From Erwinia amylovora (GTDB lineage: Bacteria > Pseudomonadota > Gammaproteobacteria > Enterobacterales > Enterobacteriaceae), in contig NZ_CP066796.1 in the NCBI RefSeq assembly GCF_017161565.1, forward strand, positions 2,294,001 to 2,358,000: a stretch of DNA of 64,000 nucleotides, in the 5' to 3' direction. The notes beneath the pieces are model-generated. The model had not been told where the DNA came from. It did no database searches and was given only the letters and a program-made list of their open reading frames with translations. The translations under genes and the position numbers were made by a program. Positions 21,701-32,070 of the stretch are shown here, in pieces. The first letter of the stretch is position 1. Each line of letters begins with the position of its first letter.

Positions 21701-21845
21701 ACGGCGTCCGCTCGGCATCGCCATGGTCGGCGGGCTGGTGGTCAGCCAGGTGCTGACGCTGTTCACCACGCCGGTGATTTACCTGCTGTTCGATCGGCTG
21801 GCGCGGGCTGCCCGCCGTCGTATGATGCCACGGGTGACAGAGTGA
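18726..21845 (+). CDS. mdtB: RND multidrug efflux transporter MdtB
   Basis: One of two inner-membrane proton/drug antiporter subunits of the MdtB2C heterotrimer. The 1039-aa protein shows the RND layout: TM1 near residues 16-35, a large periplasmic porter domain, TM2-6 with the proton-relay motif '[17 protein letters not shown]' (twin Asp), a second porter domain, and TM8-12 ending with '[18 protein letters not shown]'. The start overlaps the mdtA stop and the end overlaps mdtC by 4 nt. Confidence 0.96.
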   Translation: MQVMPPSPGGGPSRQFILRPVATTLLMIAILLAGIIGYRALPVSALPEVDYPTIQVVTLYPGASPDVVTSAITAPLERQFGQLSGLKQMDSQSSGGASVINLQFQLNLALDVAGQEVQAAINAATNLLPDDLPNQPVYSKVNPADPPMMTLAVTSSTMPMTQVADMVETRVAQKISQVSGVGLVTLSGGQRPAVRVKLNAPALAALGISSETVRSAIGNANVNSAKGSLDGPERSITLSANDQIKTADGFRQLIISYQNGSPVRLGDVATVEQGAENSWLGAWANRQPAIVLNVQRQPGANIIATADHIRRLLPSLTASLPKSVEVKLLSDRSSLIRASVRDVQFELLLALALVVMIISLFLRNLAATLIPAVAVPLSLIGTFAAMYFLGFSLNNLTLMALTIATGFVVDDAIVVVENISRHLEKGDKPLAAALKGAGEIGFTIISLTFSLIAVLIPLLFMGDIVGRLFREFAVTLAVAILISAFVSLTLTPMMCARMLSAGSLRQQNRFSRASEALFDRIIARYGLLLQRVLHHPWLTLGVALGTLAITVLLWISIPKGFFPLQDNGIIQGTVQAPQSVSYANMAQRQQAVASVIMQDPAVQSLTAFVGVDGSNPAINSGRLHINLKPLDQRDDRISAVIARLQQQVAKLPGIRLYLQPVQDLTIDTQASRTQYQFTLQAGSLDALSLWVTKLLAALQGLPELRDVSSDWQDRGLEAYIRVDRDSASRLGISLADVDNALYNAFGQRLVSTIFTQANQYRVVLEHDTAATPGLAALQNVRLKSSDGGSVPLSAIASVEQRHGALSINHLDQFPSTTFSFNVSDDASLEQAVDAISLAQQKLAMPADITTRFQGSTLAFKTALANTVWLIVAAIVAMYIVLGVLYESFIHPVTILSTLPTAGAGALLALMIAGNELDVIAIIGIILLIGIVKKNAIMMIDFALAAERDQGMMPYQAIYQACLLRFRPILMTTLAALFGALPLMLSHGVGAELRRPLGIAMVGGLVVSQVLTLFTTPVIYLLFDRLARAARRRMMPRVTE

Positions 21846-24800
21846 AATTCCTCTCGCTGTTTATTTATCGCCCGGTGGCCACCAGCCTGCTGACGCTGGC
21901 GTTGGTACTGTCCGGGCTTCTCGGCTTTCGCATGCTGCCGGTCGCATCGCTGCCGCAGATGGATTTCCCGGTGATTGTGGTCAGCGCCTCGCTGCCCGGC
22001 GCTTCGCCGGAAACCATGGCCTCCTCCGTCGCCACGCCGCTGGAGCGGGCGCTCGGGCGTATTGCCGGCGTCAGCGAAATGACCTCCAGCAGCTCGCTCG
22101 GCAGTACCGAGGTGGTACTGATGTTTGACTTCGACCGCGATATTAACGGCGCGGCGCGCGACGTGCAGGGGGCGATTAACGCCGCCCAAAGCCTGTTGCC
22201 CAGCGGTATGCCGCGCCGGCCGAGCTATCGCAAGGTCAACCCCTCCGATGCGCCAATTATGATCATGACGCTCTCGTCGGATACCTTCTCTCCCGGACAG
22301 CTGTATGACTATGCCTCTACGCAGCTGGCGCAGCGCCTGTCGCAAATCGACGGCGTTGGCGATGTTACTATCGGTGGCAGTTCGCTGCCGGCAGTACGCG
22401 TCGATCTCAATCCGCAAGCGCTGTTTAATCAGGGCGTCTCGCTGGATGCGGTGCGCACGACCATTGCCAATGCCAACGTGCGTAGGCCACAGGGGGCCAT
22501 TGACGATCGTCAACAGCGCTGGTGGCTGAAAACCAATGATGAGCTGCATACCGCCGCCGAATACCGGCCGTTAGTGATCCGCTATCATCAAGGTGCTGCG
22601 GTTCGCCTGCAGGATGTGGCGACCGTCACTGATTCGGTGGAAAATGTGCGCAACGCCGGGATGTCCAATGCCCGCCCGGCGGTTCTGGTGGTTATCCGTA
22701 AGTCACCACAGGCCAATGTTATCGATACCATTGACCGCATCCGCGATGAAGTGCCGCAGCTGCGTAAAACCATTCCTGCCGCCATTCAGCTTGAGATCGC
22801 CCAGGATAGCTCTGCGACCATCCGCGCTTCGCTGCATGAGGTGGAACAGTCGCTGGCGGTGTCCGTCGGGCTGGTTGTGCTGGTGGTGTTTGCCTTTCTG
22901 CGATCCGGGCGCGCCACGCTGATCCCGGCCGTTGCGGTGCCGGTTTCGCTGATCGGCACCTTTGCCGCCATGTATCTGTGTGGCTTCAGCCTGAATAATC
23001 TGTCGCTGATGGCGCTGACCGTGGCCAGCGGATTTGTGGTTGATGATGCCATCGTGGTGCTGGAAAATATCTCGCGCCACGTTGAAGCAGGTCTCAAGCC
23101 GTTGCAGGCCGCGCTGCTGGGGGGGCGTGAAGTGGGCTTCACCGTAGTATCCATGAGCGTCTCGCTGATAGCGGTGTTTATTCCATTGCTGATGCAAGGT
23201 GGCATAATCGGCCGCTTCTTCAGGGAATTTGCCATCACCTTGTCGGTGTCGATAGCCATTTCACTGGTGATATCGCTAACGCTGACGCCAGTGATGTGCG
23301 CCCGGCTGTTACGCAGCTCGGCGCCGCGCCAGCAGCCGCGCCGGCGTGGCTTCGGCCGGATGCTGCTGGTCGTTCAGCAGGGCTACGGCCGTGCGCTGCA
23401 CCGGGTTCTTGATCACGCGCGCTGGGCGCTGCTGGTATTTGTCGCCAGCCTCGGCCTGACGGTGTACCTGTTCATTTCCATGCCAAAAACATTTATGCCG
23501 GAACAGGACACCGGGCGGCTGATGGGCTTTATCCAGGCCGATCAGAGTACTTCATTTCAGGCGATGCGCAGTAAGGTGGAACACTTTATGCGTGTCGTTC
23601 ATGCCGATCCAGCGGTGGAAAGCGTGGTGGGCTTTACCGGTGGCTGGGAAACCAATAGTGGTGCCATGTTTATTGCGTTAAAACCGTTATCCACGCGCGG
23701 TGATAATGCGCAGCAGGTGATTGCCCGTCTGCGCAGCAAGCTGGCGAAAGAAGCGGGTGCCACCCTGTGGCTGAGGGCAGTACAGGATATCCGTATCGGG
23801 GCGCGTCAGTCTGATGGGGGTTATCAGTATTCGCTGCTGTCCGACAGCCTCGACGACCTGCGCCAGTGGCAACCTAAAATCCGCCGTGCTTTTGCATCCC
23901 TGCCTGAACTGGTGGACGTGAACTCTGACCAGCAGGATAAAGGGGCCGAAATGGCCCTGACCTATGACCGTACCCGCATGGCGCGGCTGGGCATTGACGT
24001 TGCCGATGTCAACGGCCTGCTGAACAACGCCTTTGGTCAGCGCCAGATTTCTACCATCTATCAGCCGCTCAATCAGTACCAGGTGGTGATGGGGGTCGAT
24101 GCGCGTTACGCACAGGATATTAACGCGTTGAACCAAATGTATGTTACTAACCACCAGGGCCAGCCGATCCCGCTGTCATCGTTTGCCAGCTGGCAACCGG
24201 CTAATGCCCCGCTGTCGGTTGAACACGAGGGATTGTCGGCCGTCTCGACCCTCTCGTTCAATCTGCCGGAAGGGGTTTCACTGTCACAGGCCGCAGCCGC
24301 CATTGACCGCAGCGTTATCGCGCTCGGCATGCCCTCCAGCGTACGCGGCAGTTTTTCCGGGACGGCGGCCGTCTTTGAGCAGACGCAGAGCAGCCAGCTG
24401 TGGCTGATCCTCGCGGCGATTGCCACGGTATATATCGTGCTGGGAATGCTCTATGAGAGCTATGTGCATCCGTTAACCATCCTCTCGACCCTGCCCTCGG
24501 CGGGGATGGGCGCGCTGCTGGCGCTGAAGCTGTTTAACACGCCGTTCAGCCTGATTGCGCTGATTGGCATTCTGCTGCTGATTGGCATCGTCAAGAAGAA
24601 CGCTATTATGATGGTCGACTTCGCCCTGCAGGCCCAACGCCAGGACGGGATGCCGGTGCGCGAGGCGATATTCCAGGCCAGCCTGCTGCGTTTCCGCCCG
24701 ATTATCATGACCACACTGGCGGCAATGCTCGGCGCACTGCCGCTGGTGCTAAGCAGCGGCGACGGCGCGGAACTGCGCCAGCCGCTGGGGATCACCATTG

Positions 24801-24916
24801 TCGGGGGGCTGGTAGTCAGCCAGCTATTGACGCTGTTCACCACGCCGGTGGTCTATCTGTATATGGACAAACTGCGGCGCAAGCCGCGCTGGCGGCCGGT
24901 GCCGGCGCAAAGTTGA
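21842..24916 (+). CDS. mdtC: RND multidrug efflux transporter MdtC
   Basis: Second RND subunit of the MdtABC pump. At 1024 aa it is parallel to MdtB, with the proton-relay motif '[17 protein letters not shown]', the conserved '[21 protein letters not shown]' and two porter domains. An ATGA-type overlap with mdtB marks the operon. In E. coli mdtD follows immediately; here only remnants of mdtD remain between mdtC and baeS. Confidence 0.96.
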   Translation: MKFLSLFIYRPVATSLLTLALVLSGLLGFRMLPVASLPQMDFPVIVVSASLPGASPETMASSVATPLERALGRIAGVSEMTSSSSLGSTEVVLMFDFDRDINGAARDVQGAINAAQSLLPSGMPRRPSYRKVNPSDAPIMIMTLSSDTFSPGQLYDYASTQLAQRLSQIDGVGDVTIGGSSLPAVRVDLNPQALFNQGVSLDAVRTTIANANVRRPQGAIDDRQQRWWLKTNDELHTAAEYRPLVIRYHQGAAVRLQDVATVTDSVENVRNAGMSNARPAVLVVIRKSPQANVIDTIDRIRDEVPQLRKTIPAAIQLEIAQDSSATIRASLHEVEQSLAVSVGLVVLVVFAFLRSGRATLIPAVAVPVSLIGTFAAMYLCGFSLNNLSLMALTVASGFVVDDAIVVLENISRHVEAGLKPLQAALLGGREVGFTVVSMSVSLIAVFIPLLMQGGIIGRFFREFAITLSVSIAISLVISLTLTPVMCARLLRSSAPRQQPRRRGFGRMLLVVQQGYGRALHRVLDHARWALLVFVASLGLTVYLFISMPKTFMPEQDTGRLMGFIQADQSTSFQAMRSKVEHFMRVVHADPAVESVVGFTGGWETNSGAMFIALKPLSTRGDNAQQVIARLRSKLAKEAGATLWLRAVQDIRIGARQSDGGYQYSLLSDSLDDLRQWQPKIRRAFASLPELVDVNSDQQDKGAEMALTYDRTRMARLGIDVADVNGLLNNAFGQRQISTIYQPLNQYQVVMGVDARYAQDINALNQMYVTNHQGQPIPLSSFASWQPANAPLSVEHEGLSAVSTLSFNLPEGVSLSQAAAAIDRSVIALGMPSSVRGSFSGTAAVFEQTQSSQLWLILAAIATVYIVLGMLYESYVHPLTILSTLPSAGMGALLALKLFNTPFSLIALIGILLLIGIVKKNAIMMVDFALQAQRQDGMPVREAIFQASLLRFRPIIMTTLAAMLGALPLVLSSGDGAELRQPLGITIVGGLVVSQLLTLFTTPVVYLYMDKLRRKPRWRPVPAQS

Positions 24917-24920
24917 CAGC

Positions 24921-25177
24921 ATGGCAACCTCCCCCGCCCGGCGTGCAGGACGCTGTGGCTGAGGGCACGGGTCTTTTTTATGCAGCGGCTGGCTCACCGT
25001 GGGGGGAGGCGATATGTTCTTAAGCGATGGTGTTGTTCAGCATCGCTGTGCTGTGCGCTGCCCACCACGCCCAATGGCTGATCGTTGCGCGCGGGGTGCA
25101 GGACCGCCCTTATCTTCTGGCGCGCAACGCCAGATACCGCCCCTGATGCGCCGCTGGCGCGCCGGAGAAAGCATTAA
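24921..25177 (+). pseudogene. mdtD: Eroded remnant of mdtD (MFS transporter)
   Basis: The gap between mdtC and baeS retains scraps of MdtD in the expected order, in different frames. A start-like ATG (24921) leads into LWLRARVFFMQ (MdtD N-terminus: LWIVAFGFFMQ). Then VGGGDMFLSDGV, a one-base frame change, and LFSIAVLCAAHHAQWLIVARGVQ (MdtD around TM3: [26 protein letters not shown]) follow. Last comes LIFWRATPDTAPDAPLARRRKH, ending in TAA (MdtD C-terminus: FIFARVPNDTHQNVAISRRKRSAQ). More than 1 kb of the middle is gone. The terminal TAA at 25175-25177 abuts the baeS ATG, so operon continuity was kept while the gene decayed. Comparison is with E. coli MdtD from memory. Confidence 0.8.
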
Positions 25178-26563
25178 ATGTTGGCAAAAATCCGTATCGG
25201 CATTACCGCCAAGCTGTTCGCCGCCATTTTTTCTACCTGTATGCTGGTGCTGATCACCATGCACTGGGGAGTGCGGCTGAGTTTTGAACATGGCTTTATT
25301 GACTATATCAAGCGTGGCAACGAGCAGCGGCTGATTTTGCTGGCCGATGCGCTGGGTGATGAGTACCAGCAGCACGGTAGCTGGGACTTTCTGCGCAATA
25401 ACACCAAGCTGGTTTATAACATCCTGCATTCAATGGAGCAAAATCCGGACGCCAGCACGCAGCTGCCGCCACACGGCTGGCGCACGCCGCTCTGGGTTAT
25501 TGACCAGCAATCGCACGTCATGATCGGGCCGCGCACGCCGCTGCCGCCGGAAAGCCTGCGGCGGAGTATTATCACCAGCGACGGTGCGGTGGTCGGCTGG
25601 GTGATCGGCTCGCCCCCTGAACGGCTAACGCGCAGCGCCGATATCAACTTTGACCAGCAGCAAAAACGCACCAGCTGGATGATTGTCGGCCTGACAATGC
25701 TGCTTGCCGCGCTGGTTACCTGGCTGATGTCACGCGGGCTGCTGGCTCCGGTTAAACGGCTGGTGGCAGGCACCCATCATCTTGCCGCCGGGGATTTTAC
25801 CAGCCGGGTTGAGGATTCCAGCCGTGACGAACTGGGCAGGCTGGCCCAGGACTTTAACCGCCTGGCCAGCACGCTGGAGAAAAACGAGAGCATGCGGCGC
25901 GCCTTTATGGCCGATATCTCCCACGAACTGCGCACCCCGTTAGCCATCATGCGCGGCGAGCTGGAAGCCATTCAGGATGGGGTACGAGAATTGACCCCGC
26001 AGTCGATTATCTCCCTGCAGGGCGAGGTCGCCACCCTGACCAAGCTGGTGGATGATGTACATCAGCTGTCGTTATCCGATGAAGGCGCGCTGGCCTATCG
26101 CAAAAGCCTGACCGACCTCGTACCGCTGCTGGAGCTGGTGTCGGGCAACTTCCGCCACCGCCTTGCGCAGCACCCCCTGACGTTAACGCTGGATCTGCCG
26201 CCGCATGCCGCCCAGTTCGGCGACGCTGGCCGGTTAATGCAGCTGTTTACCAACCTGTTCGAAAACAGTCTGCGCTATACCGATCCCGGCGGCAGTCTGC
26301 ATATCACCTTACTACGATGTGCACACGGCAACGTGCTGCACTTTGACGACAGCGCACCGGGTATCAACGATCGGCAGCGGGCAGATATTTTTGACCGCTT
26401 CTACCGGGCGGACGCTTCTCGCAACCGTGCCAGCGGCGGGTCCGGGTTGGGGCTGGCTATCTGTCAGAATATCGTTGAAGCCCATGACGGCACAATCACA
26501 GCCGATCACTCTGCTGCCGGAGGCGTGAGAATTACGATACACTTACCGTATCAGGCACATTGA
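25178..26563 (+). CDS. baeS: Envelope stress sensor histidine kinase BaeS
   Basis: Inner-membrane sensor kinase responding to envelope stress and toxic phenolics, metals and spheroplast stress; it phosphorylates BaeR to induce mdtABC. Two membrane segments (about residues 10-30 and 165-185) flank a periplasmic sensor. A HAMP domain follows, then the H-box '[17 protein letters not shown]' with the phospho-accepting His, N-box '[16 protein letters not shown]' and G-box '[18 protein letters not shown]'. 461 aa. Its start lies immediately after the mdtD remnant stop, and its end overlaps the likely baeR start. Confidence 0.95.
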   Translation: MLAKIRIGITAKLFAAIFSTCMLVLITMHWGVRLSFEHGFIDYIKRGNEQRLILLADALGDEYQQHGSWDFLRNNTKLVYNILHSMEQNPDASTQLPPHGWRTPLWVIDQQSHVMIGPRTPLPPESLRRSIITSDGAVVGWVIGSPPERLTRSADINFDQQQKRTSWMIVGLTMLLAALVTWLMSRGLLAPVKRLVAGTHHLAAGDFTSRVEDSSRDELGRLAQDFNRLASTLEKNESMRRAFMADISHELRTPLAIMRGELEAIQDGVRELTPQSIISLQGEVATLTKLVDDVHQLSLSDEGALAYRKSLTDLVPLLELVSGNFRHRLAQHPLTLTLDLPPHAAQFGDAGRLMQLFTNLFENSLRYTDPGGSLHITLLRCAHGNVLHFDDSAPGINDRQRADIFDRFYRADASRNRASGGSGLGLAICQNIVEAHDGTITADHSAAGGVRITIHLPYQAH

Positions 26564-27285
26564 CCCGGGCTGACGAAATGAACCAGATCCCCGCCACTCC
26601 ACTGATTTTAATCGTCGAAGACGAGCCGAAACTCGGTCAGCTTATGATCGACTATTTGCAGGCTGCGAACTACCGCACCCATCATCTGCTGCGCGGGGAT
26701 GAAGTGGTCGACTGGGTTAAGCAACATGCGCCCGACATGGTGCTGCTGGACCTGATGCTGCCAGCAATGGACGGGCTGTCGGTGTGCCGCGAGCTGCGCC
26801 GCTTTTCTGAGTTGCCGGTGGTGATGGTCACCGCAAAAATTGAAGAAATTGACCGCCTGCTCGGGCTGGAGATCGGCGCGGACGACTATATCTGTAAACC
26901 CTTCAGCCCGCGTGAAATGGTGGCGCGCGTGAAAACCATCCTCAAGCGCTGCCGGCGCGTTACGGAAGAAACGCTGACTATTTCTCCGCTGCTGATCGAT
27001 GAAAGACGCTTCCAGGCCAGCTGGGGTGAAAAACCGCTCGATCTCACCCCGGCCGAGTTTCGCCTGCTGAAAACGCTGGCGCAGCAGCCGGGCAAAGTGT
27101 TTTCCCGCGAGCAGCTGCTCAATCATTTGTATGATGACTACCGGGTGGTAACCGACCGCACCATTGACAGCCATATTAAAAATCTGCGCCGTAAGCTGGA
27201 GTCGCTGGATGCCGAACAGCCGTTTATTCGTGCGGTGTACGGCATCGGCTATCGCTGGGAAGCAGATGGCTGTCGTCTGATCTAG
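26560..27285 (+). CDS. baeR: Envelope stress response regulator BaeR
   Basis: OmpR/PhoB-type response regulator acting on mdtABC and other envelope genes. The receiver domain has the acidic pair 'EDE', the phospho-acceptor Asp in '[13 protein letters not shown]' and Lys in '[10 protein letters not shown]'. The winged-helix domain ('[12 protein letters not shown]...[18 protein letters not shown]') is nearly identical to E. coli BaeR. Start is either TTG at 26560, overlapping the baeS stop by 4 nt, or ATG at 26578; the N-terminal length of E. coli BaeR slightly favours the first. Confidence 0.94.
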   Translation: MTRADEMNQIPATPLILIVEDEPKLGQLMIDYLQAANYRTHHLLRGDEVVDWVKQHAPDMVLLDLMLPAMDGLSVCRELRRFSELPVVMVTAKIEEIDRLLGLEIGADDYICKPFSPREMVARVKTILKRCRRVTEETLTISPLLIDERRFQASWGEKPLDLTPAEFRLLKTLAQQPGKVFSREQLLNHLYDDYRVVTDRTIDSHIKNLRRKLESLDAEQPFIRAVYGIGYRWEADGCRLI

Positions 27286-27433
27286 GTCAATTATTGCCGG
27301 GCCCCCGCTTTACAATCCCGCGCCCGGGACAGCCGTACGCGCTCATCTGGCTAGTCACCCACCGCTGATGCCGCATTTCGTTGCAGCGTTTGTCCATCCT
27401 CACCATTTCTGATCTGATATCAACTGAGAGATT

Positions 27434-28310
27434 ATCTTTAAACCAGCACTGCTTTCTCCGGCCGCTGCCTGCTTTCCGGCTATATTAACAAGCGCGACCC
27501 CAATCAGAACGCCTGTACCAACGCCTGCCGCTGGAAATACAACGTGCAGGAAGGCAAGGAAGAGGAGAACGCCCCTATCGAGCAGCGCCCGATAGACCAG
27601 CAGCAGGTGAGCCTGTGCCGGCAGTGGCCCGGCGACAAGGTGTTTGTGCTGGAAGAAGCAATGCGGCCCGGTGAATATATGACAGCCTTTGAAGATCGGC
27701 ACGGCACCTGCATCATAAATCCCAGGATTTACGTGCCGTGGCGCACGTCGAACGCCTCACGCAGATCGGCATCCATCCCTGAAGATTGAAGGTCGAACAT
27801 CATCGTTCTGCTACTGCGCGCGCACCGCCAGGGTTTATCGCCGTACGATTGACGATGCCGCAGCACGGAAGCCGTTTGACGCTGACCTGCTGACCACGCT
27901 GAAAGAACTGGCGCACCGTGGCTATACCGAAGGCTTTTTGCGCCGCCACAGGCATGACAGCAATCGGAATGATGATAGCGGCTATTTCGTTTCTGAGCGC
28001 CGGCAGTTTGTCGGCGAACGCCGGCCAGCGCCGTGGCCCGCTGGCACAGGTGGACGTAAAAAATAAGTTCAGCGAGGGTGACAGTCTTGAATTGATGGCG
28101 CCGGCTGGGAATATGCATTTTACGCAGCAAGGAATGGAGAGCGGGGAGGCGCGGCAAACGGAGGTGGCTTCTGGTAACGGCCGTCTGATATGGCTGCCGC
28201 TGCCTGAAGAAGTTGATTTAAGCTGGGCACTGCTGATGCTTAACCTTTCAGGGGGATACCCGCCAGCCCGGGCAACGGAATTTGCAAAAAAAGTTTCGTC
28301 AGGTGATTAA
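27434..28310 (+). pseudogene. trhP: Collapsed trhP (yegQ), tRNA U34 hydroxylation protease-family protein
   Basis: TrhP (YegQ, peptidase U32 family) helps form 5-hydroxyuridine at tRNA position 34. Here the N-terminal FKPALLSPA (start codon position now ATC, 27434) runs directly into RCLLSGYINKRDPNQ, which in E. coli YegQ lies about 160 residues later. The junction sits on a shared TCCGGCCG, suggesting a microhomology deletion. After NVQEGKEEEN and GEYMTAFEDRHGTCIINPR the frame shifts to VAHVERLTQIGIHSLKIEG, shifts again through FYYCARTA and ELAHRGYTEGFLRRHRHDSN, and ends in frame with VDVKNKFSEGDSLELMAPAGNMHF...LLMLNLSGG. At least three lesions: clearly dead. Confidence 0.88.
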
Positions 28311-28454
28311 TGTTAGAATGCGATCACAGTAATACGCTCAGTTTCCTGCCAGAATTCACAGGCTCCTAACGATAAAATCCAAATAGCATAACCATCTGTT
28401 CTGAATCGTGTCTGTAAAGGCATGCAGGATGAACGATACTCGTCACATCTTAGG

Positions 28455-28490
28455 CCCACACGGCTCCCCCGTGCGGGTCATTTCTTTTTC
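28455..28490 (+). terminator. Candidate intrinsic terminator upstream of the effector cassette
   Basis: A GC-rich hairpin (CCCACACGG, loop, CCGTGCGGG; one mismatch) is followed by a T-rich tract (TCATTTCTTTTT). It would insulate the HrpL-driven cassette from upstream transcription. Confidence 0.5.
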
Positions 28491-28572
28491 CGCCGTGCCT
28501 GACCGAACCTCCCTTTACCGCCGATGCAAATCGACAGCAGCCTGTAGCCGCATTGCCGGTCAGGGAATAAAT

Positions 28573-28601
28573 GGAACCTTCGTTGACTTTTTTTCCACTT
28601 A
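28573..28601 (+). promoter_or_regulatory. hrp box (HrpL-dependent promoter)
   Basis: GGAACC (28573-28578), a 16-nt spacer and CCACTTA (28595-28601) match the hrp box consensus GGAACC-N15/16-CCACNNA exactly. It lies 29 nt before the chaperone start and marks the cassette as part of the HrpL type III secretion regulon. Confidence 0.93.
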
Positions 28602-28629
28602 GCGTTTTTAAGCCAACATAAGGTTTTCT

Positions 28630-29040
28630 ATGCGCAATAAAGAGTTTCACTCTCTTTGTGGAGCCATCACAAAGGTATATCAGCCGGCTACATCCCCGCC
28701 CGCACACCAGGATGATGACGTCTATCGCCTGACTTTCGACCACGATTTAAGTATGCATTTGATCGGTACGCAGCCTGGTTATATCAATATCGTTGCAACA
28801 TTCCCGGCTCCGGAGGTCTGGTTTGCTCCTGAAGGAATGGAATCCCTGCTGGCGGAAAACAGCTTTTCACTGACACATCCGGCGGTCATTTTCGGCATGG
28901 ACAGCAAAAGGAAAAAACTCGTTATCTCCACTCGCCAGCCTTTAAACGAGCTGAAGGAGGAAGGCGCCGTCAAACTGTTCCAGAAAGTTTTTCATCTGGC
29001 GCACGGGATGTACCGTGGGGAAGTCACGCAACCCGGGTAA
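28630..29040 (+). CDS. esc3: CesT-family type III secretion chaperone (Esc3-like)
   Basis: Small 136-aa protein directly downstream of the hrp box and upstream of the HopX-family effector frame, the classical place for a class I type III chaperone. The sequence has the alternating hydrophobic strand pattern of CesT/SycE-type dimeric chaperones ('DDDVYRLTFDHDLSMHLIG', 'KKLVISTRQPL', C-terminal helix 'VKLFQKVFHLAHGMYRGEV'). The name Esc3, used for the Eop3 chaperone in E. amylovora, is given from context and memory, not from alignment. The frame is intact even though the effector after it is interrupted. AAGG precedes the ATG. Confidence 0.8.
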   Translation: MRNKEFHSLCGAITKVYQPATSPPAHQDDDVYRLTFDHDLSMHLIGTQPGYINIVATFPAPEVWFAPEGMESLLAENSFSLTHPAVIFGMDSKRKKLVISTRQPLNELKEEGAVKLFQKVFHLAHGMYRGEVTQPG

Positions 29041-29152
29041 CTGACTGCCAACAATAATCGCCTCCCCTGAGATGAGTAAAATGCCTTCAAGGCATAATCT
29101 GATTTTGATACATAAGACTGATTTGATTTTTTCAACACCAACAGGAGAACCC

Positions 29153-30058
29153 ATGCCAAATTTCCGCATATTCGGAGGAAGCTCATCCTCCGCATCTTAC
29201 AATGCCATTGTTGAACATTATGAAACGGACAGCAAAGTTCACGAAACGCACAGCGCAAGTTCATTAGGACTTTCAGGCTAACAGCATCGTGAAGTTGTGG
29301 TGAGTTCAGGAACCATGTCTGCGCTAGCCGATGCCAGCTGGGCTAATCGCGTGGTGAAGAATGTGCTGCCGCATGGTGCAGGCAACCAGCAACACTCGAT
29401 TCATGCCACTTCAGGAGAGAGTTGGGCGAGGATGCACCTCGGCTACGAAAAATACTCGGGAGGCGGGATAACCAATCACCTTAAGCGGGCGCAAAAGTTC
29501 CAGGGGGGCAACTGTTCCGTACATGCGTCAATCGCAGCGGCGGCGCTGAAAAGTAAAGGCGTCGATCGGCCTATATGCCGCATGCGCATTCGCCTGCCGG
29601 AAGATAACAGTCACGAATTTGTCATGCTCGGGGATCATCGTGAGCCACATTTCGGGGAACGCAATACGGTAGTGGTCGATGCCTGGCCCGCGCATCCCAG
29701 CGCCAGCACCCTTGACCAGACGGTGCTGCATGACGCAAGCAGAGGGACGCATATGGCGCTAACCGACCTGATGGGTCAATACCGCAATGAAACCTGGGAT
29801 GTGTCTGATACGGCCAGCCGCAGTGATATGGCCTTATTGCGAGATGTTAAAGTACTGAACAGCGATAAGTTGCAGAAAAAACTGCGGGAACAGGGATTAC
29901 CAGCGCTTCATTCTGCAGATCTGGTGAGTCACGCGTTAAACGATGACTCTTTCGGCTCATTCGACGTCAGGGTTAATACTGACCCCAGCACCACTTATAC
30001 CCGCGACAGCCAGTATTATGGCAGAAGTTTTGATTATCTTTTCAACGACCATCACTGA
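29153..30058 (+). pseudogene. eop3: HopX-family type III effector (Eop3-like), interrupted by an in-frame stop
   Basis: The frame starts at ATG 29153 after AGGAG, encodes 42 codons (MPNFRIFGGSSSSAS...LGLSG) rich in Ser as type III signals are, then meets TAA at 29279-29281 and continues open in the same frame to 30058. The downstream part has the transglutaminase-like catalytic triad of the HopX/AvrPphE family: Cys121 in 'GGNCSVHASIAA', His154 in 'NSHEFVML' and Asp176 in 'VVVDAW' (numbering through the stop). Apart from the stop I see no lesion, so it is either a recent pseudogene, a sequence error, or a truncated protein started at GTG 29297/29300 or ATG 29315 without the secretion signal. 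In E. amylovora HopX1/Eop3 has been described as an avirulence-type determinant in apple. Confidence 0.82.
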
Positions 30059-30138
30059 AGCTGAAAAACAGGCGGTGAAAAATCCCTTAAGCGGCGGCGG
30101 CGGCATTTGCCACGCATTCATGCCCGTGTAACAAACAG

Positions 30139-30173
30139 GAGTAACCCGGGCTTCCTTTTCCCCTGGGTTACTC
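30139..30173. terminator. Hairpin after the effector cassette
   Basis: Perfect 9-bp inverted repeat GAGTAACCC / GGGTTACTC with a 17-nt loop between the eop3 stop and yegS. The loop holds a short T-rich patch; no T-run follows the stem on the + strand. Confidence 0.55.
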
Positions 30174-30233
30174 AACGACGGCAAGGTATGCTATAGATCG
30201 ATGCAAACTGCCATTGCCTTCAGGGAACACAAT

Positions 30234-31136
30234 ATGGAAACACATTCAGTGACGCTGGCGATCCTAAACGGCAAAAACGCAGGCAATGAAGAGCTGCGCC
30301 AGGCCATTTCTACCCTGCGTGAAGAAGGATTCAGTCTGCAAGTGCGCGTCACCTGGGAACATGGCGACGGCGAGCGCTACGTCCGCGAAGCGGTAAAACT
30401 TAACGCAGCCACGGTGATTGCCGCCGGCGGCGACGGCACGATCAATGAGGTCGCCACCGCGCTGGCGGGTATCGCACCAGAACATCGTCCGGTGCTGGGG
30501 CTGGTACCGCTCGGAACCGCCAACGACCTCGCCAGCAGCGCCGGAATTCCGCTGGAGATGGAAAACGCCCTTCGTCTGGCGATACTTGGCAAAGCAATGC
30601 CGATCGATCTCGCGCGGGTTAATCAGGATCGCTACTTTATTAATATGGCGACCGGTGGATTCGGCACGCGCATCACCAGTGAAACGCCGGAAAAACTGAA
30701 ATCGGCGCTCGGGGGCGTCTCCTATCTTATTCATGGCCTGACGCGTATGGATACGTTGAAAGCGGACAGCTGCACGCTGGAAGGGCCGGACTTCCACTGG
30801 CAGGGCGATGCGCTGGTGATCGGCATCGGTAACGGACGCCAGGCCGGAGGTGGCCAGCGCCTGTGCCCGACCGCACTGATCAACGACGGCAAACTGGAGG
30901 TGAGCATCGCCCCCTCACAGGATCTGCTGCCCACGCTGATGCACAAACTGACCCGTGGTGGGGACGAAAATCCTAATCTGGTTTCCGCGTCCCTGCCGTG
31001 GTTGACCATCCGCGCACCGCACGAGATGACGTTTAATCTCGACGGCGAGCCGCTGAGCGGCACCGAGTTCCATATTGAGGTGCTGCCCGCCGCTTTGGAA
31101 TGCCGTTTGCCGCCGTCCTGCGAACTGCTGGCGTAA
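30234..31136 (+). CDS. yegS: Lipid kinase YegS
   Basis: Soluble diacylglycerol-kinase-family enzyme, phosphatidylglycerol kinase in vitro in E. coli. The nucleotide-binding motif 'GGDGTINEV' (around residues 64-72) and '[10 protein letters not shown]'-type motif (here [12 protein letters not shown]) are intact, as are '[11 protein letters not shown]' and '[10 protein letters not shown]'. I chose ATG 30234 (300 aa, [14 protein letters not shown]), which matches the E. coli start; an upstream in-frame ATG at 30201 is less likely. In E. coli yegS also lies downstream of the baeSR-yegPQ region; here the effector cassette sits just in front of it. Confidence 0.94.
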   Translation: METHSVTLAILNGKNAGNEELRQAISTLREEGFSLQVRVTWEHGDGERYVREAVKLNAATVIAAGGDGTINEVATALAGIAPEHRPVLGLVPLGTANDLASSAGIPLEMENALRLAILGKAMPIDLARVNQDRYFINMATGGFGTRITSETPEKLKSALGGVSYLIHGLTRMDTLKADSCTLEGPDFHWQGDALVIGIGNGRQAGGGQRLCPTALINDGKLEVSIAPSQDLLPTLMHKLTRGGDENPNLVSASLPWLTIRAPHEMTFNLDGEPLSGTEFHIEVLPAALECRLPPSCELLA

Positions 31137-31269
31137 TCAGTGACTGACAGTGCGCATTATACCCTGCTTATCGCCCGGCTTCTGTCCCCCCGCCGGGCAA
31201 ACTCTCCCGGTTAGAGAACCAGCCCACGCTTTTTCAACCTGTTTACAGGTTCTCGCTATCACTGGGAAC

Positions 31270-32070
31270 CTACCACCACTGATAAAAATGATGAACCGGC
31301 CCCTGTCCGTGGCCAACCTCCAGCGAGTCCGCGTGCATCAGCGCGCCCTGTAACCACTGTTTGGCTGCCTGTACCGTATTTGCCCAGTTATCATGGCGTG
31401 GGCGCAGCGCCGCCAGCGCCGCCGACAGCGAACAGCCGGTGCCGTGCGTATTGCACGTGGCGATGCGCGGCGTACTGAAGCGCTGTTCGCCTTCCGCCGT
31501 GAACAGCCAGTCCGGGCTTGCCGAATCGCTAAGATGGCCTCCCTTCATCAGCACTGCCCGGCAACCCAGCGCCAGTAGCGCCCTGCCCTGTTCCCGCATT
31601 TGCGTTTCATCCCCCGCCTGGGCGCAGTTAAGTAATGCCGCCGCTTCAGGCAAATTGGGCGTGATCAGCGAGACCAGCGGCAGCAGCCGTTCGCGCAGCG
31701 TGGCGACGGCCCCGGCGCAGAGTAACGCATCACCGCTCTTTGCCAGCATCACCGTGTCCAGCACCATCCAGGGCGCGCTGGTTTTTTTCAGCCGCTGCGC
31801 CACCACTTCAACGATGTCACTGTCCGCCAGCATGCCGATCTTGATGGTGTCAATACGCACGTCAGACAGCACTGAATCCAGCTGCGCACCGACAAAATCG
31901 GCATCGACGCGCCTGACCGACTGTACGCCGCTGGTATTTTGCGCCACCAGCGCGGTGATCACGCTGGTGCCGTAGACGCCCAGCGCGGAGAACGCTTTCA
32001 GATCGGCCTGAATGCCCGCGCCGCCGCTTGGGTCAGTTCCGGCAATGGTCATGGCATTGATACGTTTCAT
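31270..32070 (-). CDS. thiD: Hydroxymethylpyrimidine/phosphomethylpyrimidine kinase ThiD
   Basis: Bifunctional ribokinase-fold enzyme phosphorylating HMP and HMP-P for thiamine pyrophosphate synthesis. N-terminus '[39 protein letters not shown]' region is hallmark sequence, and the anion-hole/catalytic motif '[14 protein letters not shown]' with the catalytic Cys is near the C-terminus. 266 aa. Overlaps the thiM stop by 4 nt (ATGA), so the pair is translationally coupled under the TPP riboswitch. Confidence 0.96.
   Translation of the reverse strand: MKRINAMTIAGTDPSGGAGIQADLKAFSALGVYGTSVITALVAQNTSGVQSVRRVDADFVGAQLDSVLSDVRIDTIKIGMLADSDIVEVVAQRLKKTSAPWMVLDTVMLAKSGDALLCAGAVATLRERLLPLVSLITPNLPEAAALLNCAQAGDETQMREQGRALLALGCRAVLMKGGHLSDSASPDWLFTAEGEQRFSTPRIATCNTHGTGCSLSAALAALRPRHDNWANTVQAAKQWLQGALMHADSLEVGHGQGPVHHFYQWW

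Noticed and set aside
31201..31251. Hairpins between yegS and thiD (for example AACCTG-TTTA-CAGGTT)
   Set aside because: Short stems with the T-run on the wrong side for either gene, so not called as terminators.
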